From Rostrohypoxylon terebratum (Eukaryota; Ascomycota; Sordariomycetes; Xylariales; Hypoxylaceae): a DNA stretch of 64,000 nt. Below the pieces are notes generated by a model. That model worked only from the letters and a program-made list of their open reading frames with translations, made no database searches and had not been told where the DNA came from. Positions within the stretch are counted from its first letter, which is position 1. Every line of letters starts with the position of its first letter. Position numbers and translations under genes: made by a program. This document shows positions 26,111 through 35,920 of the stretch, one piece after another. The DNA is taken from contig MU385871.1 of NCBI GenBank assembly GCA_022497145.1, forward strand, positions 62,001-126,000. The letters run 5' to 3'.

Positions 26111-27611
26111 ATGTCGGTCTTTTCGTTGATAAAGCGAGGTCGCGCCCAAGCCAAAGAGCACAATGCGAAACAGGCTGAGAGAGCGAAGGAGGAGGCTGTC
26201 AAACTACCTTATAGGCATGTAGTCACGCATGCCGCCAGCGATGCTTTATCGGGAGCACCTTCGAGTTGGAAACATGTCGACAGGCAAAGAATTATGGAGC
26301 AGAACAAACGGAGGACTGCCATGGCTAATGATCATGACACAGCTGGGCTGCCACGCGTAGGAAGCTCGTTACCGTATGTTCCATATGCGTCAGTCTATGG
26401 TACTCCTGTCGTGCCTCTTCCCAAGAATTATAGCTACAGCAACATACCTTCGGCGTGGCGCGACCAACTGGGAAATTCCAACGAAGGTCCTGACTACTTC
26501 GCCCAACTGGGAAGTGGGAGAAGCGCCAAGGGGAAGGAACCCCAATACATACGAACTCCCGCGTCGTTAGGACCAGCCTCAAGATTCTCCCTTGGACAAT
26601 CTAGTATATTATCAAGCAAAGGTAACAATTATATGATCATAATTTATACATCCTGTCTAACTTTCTATAGGTGTCTCCCACGATGGAAGCATAGTAAACC
26701 TTAGTAGCTCTGATGATGAATTGGAGATGAAGACCAGGATCACTACAAACCGACGTCCTCAAAGCCTTACTTTTCATCCTAGCGTTTCCCAGCAAAGCAC
26801 TACATCCAGCGAAAAGCCCTATCATACACCCCTTACTAGTGCAGGGACGGTCAACGAACCGGCAGCTAAAATCGATCGATACTATCCACCTCGGGCTCAT
26901 AGTACATATTTTTCGGCGCCACGTCCCCTGAGTAGACGACTTCCTCCAACGGAGGCTCCTGTCGCACCTCCTTCTGTTACCGAACGTTCTAACTCGACAG
27001 CTTCTTCATCGAATAATTCTAGCCATTTCTCTACCGCTCCATCTACTGCTTCTATCGGCCTTGCTATAGCGTCGCTCTTTCCTCCCAAAGACATTGACCT
27101 ACCACTGGCATCGCCCGTTGTGGAGGATCACATCGCTTCTGGACGAAAGCACAAGACAACCACTATGAATGAATCACATATCGAGTCAGCGCGAAGAGCT
27201 TTGGCGGAGCAAGCCAAGACCTCCACTGACGCCTCCGTGACGAAGACCAGCAAACAAGCCGTTACTCCCGAGACACCCCCAACTCAAAAAAGGAGGCGCA
27301 GGCTGTCTAAATCTAAGCCGCCTACTAGCGACGGCAGTAGGATATCGGCTGAGACCGTGCGTCCTCGTAGACTCAGCTTAAGTGGTCTCATCCGCACAAA
27401 TAGCAATTTCGACAAACCTGATAATACTATCCAACAGAAAGTTGAGGAAATTACGGTTATTGATACTTCGGGATCCATGCGAAAATCTAATGGCAAATTG
27501 AGCAAATTGAGCAAGAGCCCGGGGATCAAGGGTGTCCAGCAGAGTCGAAAGGGGTTGTTTTCACTCCGCTCTAGCAGCAAGACACCCGCTCCCGCTATTA
27601 CTGCTCACTAA
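26111..27611 (+). CDS. Fungal hypothetical protein, Ser/Thr-rich, probably disordered
   Basis: Two exons (26111-26621, 26671-27611) give 483 residues; I do not recognise the function. The start MSVFSLIKRGRAQAKEHNAK leads into a basic, helix-prone N-terminal segment (about 1-75, with KEHNAKQAERAKEEAVKLPY) that looks like the conserved part. The rest is rich in Ser, Thr, Pro and basic residues with little predicted structure. It includes an acidic patch SSSDDELE right after the splice site, possible nuclear signals (QKRRRRLSKSK, RPRRLSLSG) and potential basophilic kinase sites. No membrane segment or catalytic motif is visible. The intron has a consensus GTAACA donor and CTAAC branch site, and splicing keeps one long frame, which supports a real gene. 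A nuclear or signalling scaffold is possible but speculative. Confidence 0.75.
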
Positions 27612-28688
27612 CCATATGCTATCTGGGAGCAGTATGAGATGCTTTATAATCATGTAAATCACGACAGCCTACGTTTTTCATATGTTTTGTCATATTACAC
27701 TCAGCTGCTGTCCAAAACTCTATATAGGCGCAACAAAGGAAATACCAGTCCTGGGGGCTAATCGGTTGATATGGATATAGATTTTGTATGTGTAGCTATC
27801 ACGCACATAGAAACGGTTTAATGACGAATTGGGTGATGACCACAATTGCTTAGCTACCCCTTTCCTCTTGCCCAAAGTCTCAAATTCCCTGTCTTGCATG
27901 GAATGAAATACGTGGCTCCATATCACTCCTTGGTCATATTTCCTCTCATTTTATCCAAATCTGATTATTCATACTACGTCAAATCTCACATACATCATCT
28001 ATCATCTTGCGATTTCCGATGAGACTCTTGGCCGACCGGAATGTTCCGACCGAACTGACGTCAGGGATCCAAGCAGAGTTCTTCACCAAGTTGTGTGAAC
28101 GCTTAACCTGAGACCGTGACATTGAATATGACGACGAAAAGCGAACGATCAATGTCTCGAAAACGGGGAGGTTCGGGTTGTCCCGAGTCCTTCACACCTA
28201 TCGTAGCTCTTATGCGCGCTAAGGTCCTTTAGGGGGCTAGAGCCGGCTGTCATAGGATGGTCCTGATTTTTGAAGTAAGGGGCCTGTGAGATCTAGAATC
28301 TCACTCGCTCTAATCTTAGCTCAGCTCATGGTTCGAGATATACTGCACCGTAAGCTCGAAAGTTGATTTATCGGTTTGTTCCCTTCCTCAAAAACACGAG
28401 ACGCCGAGAAGCAACCGATCGTGCTGCGCGGTCAGCAAACAAAAGGACTCAGCCCGGCGCATGTCCGGGTTCGGAATCTCTACGCTCACGCTTCGTGTGT
28501 TGTAGTTGTAAGATTCTTATCTTCGAACTAGTTGTAATATCTTTCTGATCTAAGCTTCAATAGTGTCGAGTGATAAATCTATGTCCCTGGTTATCGACAG
28601 TGGAGGAAATGCCACGAAGCAAAACAATCACAAACGCCGATCATCTCATTGATGATTGACTAGGTAGTGACCAGGGTAGTCGACCAGC

Positions 28689-28718
28689 ACGCCAAGCAAC
28701 GCCAAGCAACGCCAAGCC
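28689..28718. repeat. Tandem 10-bp repeat, three units
   Basis: Three consecutive units of ACGCCAAGC(A/C), followed by a partial GCCAAGCC at 28723-28730. Small minisatellite in a gene-poor region. Confidence 0.85.
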
Positions 28719-29906
28719 ACTCGCCAAGCCATCTTGCGAGCGAGGTACAGCATACGGGTCTGACGGTTTATCTGAAGCAAGCAGACCGGCGTATCAGCCC
28801 TGAATGCGACACCGGAACACCGCAAAGCAGCATCATACGTACCTAGTAGCACTTTCAGAGCCTCGCTTAATACTCTCCCATTCCAGAAGTTTTCTGTCGC
28901 AGCTGAAAGGCAACATGAAATCATTCTGTCCACCGTCTTATATGTGTAACCTAGCCTATAGTTCCTTATTTCCGGGACCGACGGGCATTCGAACTAATTC
29001 CAATTGTTTAGTTGGCGCCGTTAATACGCAGTACGCGTTTTAATCCCTGAGGCGATCTCGTTTCGCTGGAAGGGACCGAGAGCGCTAGCGATCGCGATTG
29101 GAGAACACTCGATAGAGCCGTGGGGGACCGCAAGGGACTCTCTGGAGCTTGACTGTAATAGTCGATTAAGCTGGCTGCAGACGCCAGCCGCATCTCCGCC
29201 GTAAACTGCCTTCTGTAGGCGCCTACCTTCAGGCTTCACTAAGTACCTATATCAAGGCTTGCAGTCGATAGTTCCTCACATTTAGGGACTGGTGCCGACG
29301 TAAGTACTGCGTACCAGTAGTACCAGGGTGTTTTTTTTTTCTGCTTTTTTTTCAACCGGCCTGCTGGCTTACGGCTTTACGAAATAATGCCAACGCCAAC
29401 ACAACAATGCTTACCTACAGTCCTACATAGGTCCTACATAGGTGCCTAAGCGAAACTTGGGTCTTAGCCCGTATCTTCGAGAACACCCTCCAGACTACAC
29501 TCTTAATTTGGTGCTCTCGTCTACCTAGTCTCTTGATCCACGTGGCAGCGATACTGGCAAATTTAGAGATAAACAACGTCGTCTTTTTCGGACCAACAAC
29601 TGCCTATTGCCTATCGTGAATACGAGTCCTGTGGCGCGAAGATGTAGCTTTCGGATACAATGGGTGGTTGCTCAAAAGCAGTCAGAAGACAGTTAGCCAC
29701 AACCGCATCCTACCAGTTACGTTTCAATCAACATACCTTCCTAAAGTAGCACCTGCACGTTTTAAACCGTGTCGAATTTCCTGCGTTTAAGAGGCGAGTA
29801 TCTCGCGCCGTTGACCTCACTGGCGTATGCGTGAGGATGTTCAGAGGTGTATCAAGCACGTATCAAGCACGTCATAGGACTCATACTACCAACCACCTCA
29901 ATTTTA

Positions 29907-29930
29907 TACCTACCTACCTACCTACCTACC
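29907..29930. repeat. TACC microsatellite, six units
   Basis: Six perfect TACC units, followed by TAG. It may be one extreme of the TAGGTA/CCTAGG word family common in this window's intergenic DNA. Confidence 0.9.
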
Positions 29931-30545
29931 TAGAATCTAGATCCAAGGTAGGTAACATCCAAGTCCGAGCCAATAAGAGCATGCTGAGAAAACATCGAAA
30001 TCGACCTCCCGCGGTGCTCGATCTACCGAATCATCTTCACTACGACCATGTAAAGGCATCTGATCACCTCACCTGAAACCTAAGATATTAGATGGGATGT
30101 TATAGTTTGTAGTGGTGTGCGGTTTGTATCTGCATATGTGCGGAAACGGAGGCATGAGATAGGAAGCACCGGAAGCCCGAATAGGGGTAACACTCAACCC
30201 CCTATTCACCCACGCCCTCAGTGGATATATACCCAGCATTTGCCTAACACCTAATAGATACCGTAACACAACTTGGTGGGGTCAAATGATGAGGCTTCGT
30301 CGAAGATATGTGATAGGACGCCCCGTGATGTACGGCAAATGCAACACGCTCGAAAAAAAATGACATTGGGTCACCAATCCGATAGGTCAAGGAAGGACTT
30401 GGTTGTGCTAGCCGTTCTGTACTGGATGCCACGATTCTTTAATAGACCATAAAACAATCCTATATATGCGCTGCTCACCGTGTATCTCGATTCCAAAATG
30501 GAGTAGATAGCTAAGTCATAAAGATAAAGACAACCTACACCTACG

Positions 30546-30560
30546 ACCTAGGTCCTAGGT
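30546..30560 (+). repeat. Dispersed 15-mer, copy 3
   Basis: Exact ACCTAGGTCCTAGGT, followed by ATGC. Located in a gene-poor tract about 0.8 kb before ALG5. Confidence 0.85.
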
Positions 30561-31370
30561 ATGCATTGATATGGTTTTTGGAGACAGTTCGAATGTAAAA
30601 GATTGATACTATGTATTTGAAGTCAGCTTGAGGAAGTGATAACATAACCTACTACCATATAGTTTAGTGATGAGGGTTAGAAAAAGGGGATATGATGTAT
30701 AGGATGTTTATAGGATGTTGGAGAAGCGTTGATCCATATTTTTACCTAGGTGTAAAGGTGTAAGGGGTAATAAAATAAGTGGATGAGGTAATCGCTGTTG
30801 TGGCATACAAGTTGAAGGAAACCGCAGCTTGATTTGCCAATGCCAAAAATCAAGGTATAAGGCATAAAGAACTGAGGCTGAGAGCTAGGATTACGTAGCT
30901 ACGATGGAGGCTCTATAATTGCGGGGAGATTACGTCGATCCTTAGGGATCTACTGATCACTAACCTCAACAAGGATAGGTAGCCGACCCCTAAAGGCAGT
31001 GCTGAGGCACCCAGAAACCGTGATTGGATAGCCCTAGAGACGTGGCTTCTTTGTTCGCGTCGTCAGCTGTTATAGTCAAACCTTAAGGCTTCAGGATTAA
31101 GCTTTCGACATCGTACATACAGCATACCTGTTACCAGTTCTGCGGTTATGGGAACAAACTTAAAATTTTGATCTTCGTTTTCTTTTCTTCTTTTCTTTAG
31201 TTGTGACAGATGCAAGATTTGATCAATTGCCTACCTAATTACGTCCCTCCTTAAGTGAGGAATTGTGCCGAGATAAGACGAATTTATTCGACAGCATCCT
31301 TCCAATGTAAACGTTCTTTAACACCATCTGCACATCTCGTCGCATTCTGCGATTGCGTGCGATCGCAGTC

Positions 31371-32662
31371 ATGGATCTACTCATCTCGACCTTGACGGAC
31401 ACACCTCCTCACACTTTACTGGCTGCGTTTGTGGCATTGATCATATTTGCCTTCTACAGTGTAAGTGTTCATTCTATAAACCATACCAAGCTCTCCTGTG
31501 GTTCGAGCTAACCTAATCGCAGCTTTACGCCGTCCTCCATCTCATCGCACCCAAACCCCGCCCCGTTCTCCCATCCGAAAAATCCTACATCACCACAACC
31601 CCCAACGGCACCGCGACTCGCCAGCTTCCATGCTGGCACGACCGCTGGCTCGCCGACCGTCAGGCCAGCGAGATCCGCGCTAAGAACGACGACCCGACAC
31701 AACCCGACGTCGCGGACACCGGATCCATCGAGCCCGCCGAAGTGCGCATGAGCGTCGTGTTCCCCGCCTACAACGAAGAAGACCGCATCCTGCCGACCCT
31801 CAAGGAAGCCGTCGAATACCTTGACGCAACTTTCGGCCGCGATCCGCACCCGCACTTGCGCCACTCCAAGCCTGTGCTTGTCGCGCGTGCTCGCTCTCCT
31901 CGACGACATATACAGAACCCCCCGAGCGACGATCTGGCCGGGTACGAGATCATAGTCGTTAACGACGGCAGCAAGGACCGCACGGCACAGGTAGCTCTCG
32001 AATTCGCGCGCGAACACGGACTCCACGATATCCTCCGCGTCGTCACTCTCGAGCGCAACCGCGGCAAAGGCGGCGGCGTGACGCACGGCCTGCGCCACGT
32101 GCGCGGCGAGTACGCGCTATTTGCCGACGCGGACGGCGCATCCAAGTTTGCGGACCTAGGCAAGCTTCTCGAGGGCTGTGAGGAAGTCGTCGACGGCGCG
32201 CACCGGGGCGTCGCGATCGGCAGCCGCGGGCACCTGGTAGGCAGCGAGGCCGTCGTTAAGAGGTCGGCCTTGCGCAACTTCCTGATGCGCTCCTTCCACC
32301 TCGTCCTCATGATCCTGACGCCGCCGGCGACGTCGCGCATCCGCGACACGCAGTGCGGGTTCAAGCTGTTCTCGCGCGAGGCGCTGCCGCACATCGTCCC
32401 GTACATGCACGCCGAGGGCTGGATCTTCGACATCGAGATGCTGATGCTGGCCGAGTCCGCCCCGGCCGTCCCGGTCCTCGGCCATGACGGCGCTGTTATC
32501 GGCAGCAGCCCGGGCATCAAGGTCGCCGAAGTCCCCATCGACTGGCACGAGGTCGGCGGCAGCAAGCTCAACGTCATCCAAGACAGCGTCAAGATGGCCA
32601 TCGGGCTCGCTGTGCTGAGGGCTAGCTGGATGATGGGCGTTTATAGGAGACGCTTGACATAG
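31371..32662 (+). CDS. ALG5: Dolichyl-phosphate beta-glucosyltransferase
   Basis: Two exons (31371-31460, 31523-32662) give 409 residues. The first exon encodes an N-terminal membrane anchor (about residues 15-40) that continues into LYAVLHLIAP. A family 2 glycosyltransferase domain follows: SVVFPAYNEEDRI, IIVVNDGSKDRT, the acidic metal-binding FADADGASKF and RDTQCGFKLFSREA. This motif set and order match Alg5, which moves glucose from UDP-glucose to dolichyl phosphate on the cytosolic face of the ER, supplying donor for glucosylation of the N-glycan precursor. An insert around residues 150-185 (after the first strand) is longer and more basic than in yeast. Coding GC is high. It is convergent with ERG1, 0.8 kb away, with no functional link implied. 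Confidence 0.88.
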
Positions 32663-33450
32663 GCGGGACCTAGGAACGGGAAAGGAGATGGGCGAGTGGA
32701 TGGACGGAGTTATATGATGAATTAGCATACCGCGGCGCCCTTAGACTAAAAAGGTTGAGGCGGCTGCGGATCTATACAATGCGTAGGCTTTCTACACTGT
32801 ACGTATGTACGGAATAAATGATGAAAAAATTCCATCTTATTGTGAAGGGTTCGCTTATGAGCAATGTGATCTATGTTGTATGGGTCTTAACCTATTGCTG
32901 CGAGGCTTTTGTAATATCTAGGCTTAGTGATGTATGGCATAAGCCACTCACACCTCAAAGGTGAGATTGTGATGGTATGTACGGATAATTAATCTAGAGT
33001 AATTTTCATTGTGCTGAGAACATCTGATGGAGCGAACGCTCGTCTCCATGATAATATCCATACTCCGTCAAACATCAAGCAGCACTATAGGCTAGGTACC
33101 AAACAGTGTCATTGAATCAGAAACCAGGGCACTCGGTACGCAAACCGAACGAAATATCGTACTTTTGAAGCATTAGAATTAAGTATTTGGATATATACAT
33201 CAACCCGTAAATCTATCTTCTAGTCATTCTTCGTGCCACGTCGAGCCGAACAAGCCCATTTCCCAAAGCCGTCCGATCTGGTATCCGAACAGAGATCCCA
33301 AAGTCGGCATCGTGTACACTCCTCATCGCTGTCTCTATTTTTTTTTTCCTCATTGAGCCTATTGCTCGACCTTCGTAATATTATCTCTTCGTCCACCCTT
33401 CACCATAGCTTCGTGTATGTACGTGTGTATATGTGTATGTATAAGAGGGT
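32663..33450. other. Intergenic region between convergent ALG5 and ERG1
   Basis: Holds both 3' UTRs. AT-rich with a T tract near 33340-33349 and TGTATGTA-type repeats near 33415-33442. No gene was recognised. Confidence 0.6.
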
Positions 33451-34947
33451 CTAGACGAGCAACTCCCGGTACATAACCGGCAAGAAAACGACGCTGGCGG
33501 TCCAGAGGATCCAGAACGCGTTCCAGAACAGCAGCGGGACCTTCCACAGCCCCGTGGCCTTCCAATCGAGCCATATGGCCACGAAAGCCACGGAGAAGAA
33601 GTGGTACGCGAGCACCATGGGGTCCGGGATCAAGCCGCCTAGCAGCCCCATCGGGTCGCGCGTGACGCCCTGCTTGAAGTACTGGAAGCAGCCGCGCTGC
33701 AGCTTGGCCAGTTCGGGGTTGCGCGCGGAGAACAGGCTGTACAGCGCCATCGCGAGCACGTTGATGATGGCGGTGAGCCGCTTGCGCTCCCAGTGGAAGG
33801 CGTCCATCGCGCGGCGGACGGCGACGGTGTCCGCGAGGTCGGGGATCTTCTCGGGCGAGAGCAGGTCCCGCAGCAGCACGACGTCGTTCAGGGCCACGGT
33901 CATGCCGCCGCCCGTGAGCGGGTGCCGCATGTTGAACGCGTCGCCCAGGACGACGGCGCCGGGCACGGATTGCTTGGTTGGCGGGAGCCAGCTGTTCGGC
34001 ATGCTCTGCGGGATCTTCGAGTCCTTCTCTAGCGCGGCTTGGAAGGACGGACGCACGCACTCGGGGAGCGCGGGGAGAACTACGTTCTTCATGTACCCCC
34101 GTACACCTCTGTTCGCCGGCGAGGCTTCGGGAAGCTTCTCGGGAACGTCGACTAGTACACGCGTTTCGTGCGTGCCGATCTGGTATAGAAGGACGGGGCT
34201 CGAGGCACCGATGATGACGTGGCCGAAGCCGGGGGAGGGGAGCTGGCAGTCGATGAGCTCGAGGGCGTAGAACTTGGATTTGACGATGGGTACGGTCTGC
34301 GGGATGAGCTGTTTGCGGAAGCGGGAGGCGTAGCCGTCAGCGACGACGGTCAGCTGTCCGAAGAAGCAGTCCTTCTCCTTCTCGCCCGTCGTCGCGTTTG
34401 TCGTTCGCGTCTCCACGCCCAGGATCTCCGGGTTATGATCGCCCTGGATTGTGCTTACGACCTCCGTCTCGAACACGCTGATATTCGGGTGGTCGAGGCA
34501 GGATTTCCTCAGCTGCGTGATGAACCGTCCGTGGTGGAAGCTCTTGCCTTGCGGTCGGGGCCCGTCCTCCTTATCCTTACCCGTCTTCGTGCCCGCCTTT
34601 CCGTCCGCTCCTAGAAGTCCTTGTATATACGGGTACGGCATGCGGACATCGTCGCCGTAGAAGAAGACGTTGAAGCCGTTGCATGATATGGCGTCGATGT
34701 TCTCGATGCAGTGTCCCAGCCCCAGTTTTCGCAGCGAGTTCACACCGCCTGGCTGCATGAGCTCGCCGACGATGCGGTTAGGTTCTTTCATCCATCGTTC
34801 GAGAAGAATGACGCTCCTGCCCTGCTCGGCTAAGGCGTACGCGATGGCGCATCCGAAGACGCCGGCGCCGACCACTACGACATCGGCCTCGTGGTATTTA
34901 GACCGCCGCTCGGCGAGCGAGTCTAAGACGATGAGAGTCTCGGTCAT
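33451..34947 (-). CDS. ERG1: Squalene epoxidase (squalene monooxygenase)
   Basis: An intronless frame of 498 residues, the usual length. An FAD-binding Rossmann motif VVGAGVFGCAIAYAL with GxGxxG at residues 27-32 lies near the N-terminus. The second FAD motif GDAFNMRHPLTGGGMTVALND lies near residues 340-360. The last about 100 residues contain hydrophobic helices that anchor the enzyme in ER or lipid droplets. The enzyme converts squalene to 2,3-oxidosqualene using O2 and NADPH, a rate-controlling step of ergosterol synthesis and the target of allylamines such as terbinafine. Sterol-responsive control by SREBP-type factors is known for this gene in other fungi; paired TTCGTGAT words lie 133-157 bp upstream of the start codon here. 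Some fungi have two ERG1 copies; only one is in this window. Confidence 0.95.
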   Translation of the reverse strand: MTETLIVLDSLAERRSKYHEADVVVVGAGVFGCAIAYALAEQGRSVILLERWMKEPNRIVGELMQPGGVNSLRKLGLGHCIENIDAISCNGFNVFFYGDDVRMPYPYIQGLLGADGKAGTKTGKDKEDGPRPQGKSFHHGRFITQLRKSCLDHPNISVFETEVVSTIQGDHNPEILGVETRTTNATTGEKEKDCFFGQLTVVADGYASRFRKQLIPQTVPIVKSKFYALELIDCQLPSPGFGHVIIGASSPVLLYQIGTHETRVLVDVPEKLPEASPANRGVRGYMKNVVLPALPECVRPSFQAALEKDSKIPQSMPNSWLPPTKQSVPGAVVLGDAFNMRHPLTGGGMTVALNDVVLLRDLLSPEKIPDLADTVAVRRAMDAFHWERKRLTAIINVLAMALYSLFSARNPELAKLQRGCFQYFKQGVTRDPMGLLGGLIPDPMVLAYHFFSVAFVAIWLDWKATGLWKVPLLFWNAFWILWTASVVFLPVMYRELLV

Positions 34948-35920
34948 AGGAATTGTTTTTGGGGTGGGTCGAGTGCGGGCTTCGCTAATAATAATAAAGT
35001 CGAGGTATGTTAAGTCGGTTAGGCGGCGGTATAGGAAGAGTTAGACGTAACGTTATTAGTTTAAGGCTAGGGGAATTCGTTCGTGATAAAAATGTATTCG
35101 TGATTGGGATTGGGGTTTTTAAGATTCGGCAAGATGATCTACGGGACGGTAAACGGGAGACGGAGGACGGAATTGACGAATTGACGGAATTGGCAAGTAG
35201 GAAGACAGCTAATGAGTTGGCAAATTGCAAATATTTATCAGAGCTACAATTGGAATTAGGGGTCCTCTAACCAAACGGCGTAACGCGAATAGGGTGTCTC
35301 GATTGGGACTATGAGCTATGAGAAAATGAAGCTGGAAGGGGAAAAAAATGATGTCTCAGGTCATGATGGTTCGACGCATCGTCCCATGTCTAGTGATATT
35401 CATTTTCTGCCCCTTATTAAGCTTGTCAAGGTTCGACGACGACCAATTCTTTAGCTTTCTTAGCTTCTAAACGTTATTTTTCCCTCTTCCTTGCCCATCC
35501 CCTGCACTCACATGCTTTGCCAAGCCCAACGCCAAATTGCTGGATACTCTCGGGCGGTATTACATAAGTAACCTCCACTTATCCCCACACTATCCCGTCC
35601 AATCAGAGACCGTTTAATGCTGCTAGACCATTTCTATTGATCCCCATTACATGTTAAACATGTCAAAGACATGTGAACGCCTTGCCGGGGTGTTGAAATT
35701 CAATATTAAGTATTCAATTCGATCGAGTTCAGACGAAAATCAACGTGACAAATATTCAAAAGGCACGTATCATATGTAGATATGAATAATTAAGTGTCTA
35801 GTATGTATGTATGTAATTGTTCTTTATCAAACATGTATGTTTATGTTCATCTCTCTCTGTATGTACTTAAAGTCTTAGATATTTGTATTATATACAAGAT
35901 GCATCTTTTGGTATGTACGT
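34948..35920. promoter_or_regulatory. ERG1 promoter region and 3' flank of the PPR-like gene
   Basis: About 1 kb. The part nearest ERG1 (34948-35270) is purine-rich on the plus strand, hence CT-rich on the ERG1 sense strand, as expected for a fungal promoter. The part near 35760-35920 is AT-rich with TGTA repeats (35801-35815). No gene was recognised. Confidence 0.5.
35080..35104 (-). promoter_or_regulatory. Paired ATCACGAA words upstream of ERG1
   Basis: Two exact TTCGTGAT words (35080-35087 and 35097-35104), reading ATCACGAA on the ERG1 strand, 17 bp apart start to start. ATCA-type half sites are part of sterol regulatory elements bound by fungal SREBP factors, so this is a candidate control site. 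The match to a published consensus is only partial. Confidence 0.35.

Larger units (their letters stand above)
27612..31370. other. 3.8-kb gene-poor region with several simple repeats
   Basis: No conserved gene found. It contains a 10-bp tandem repeat at 28689-28718, a TACC microsatellite at 29907-29930, a T-rich tract at 29331-29352, one copy of the 15-mer at 30546 and AT-rich DNA from about 30480 to 30830. The end nearest 31371 should hold the ALG5 promoter. Open frames at 28646-28933 and 29831-30076 show no known motif. Confidence 0.5.

Noticed and set aside
28646..28933. 95-codon minus-strand frame
   Set aside because: It is partly built from the 10-bp tandem repeat and has no known motif.
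34219..34614. Open plus-strand frames across the ERG1 locus
   Set aside because: Antisense shadows of the GC-rich ERG1 coding sequence.
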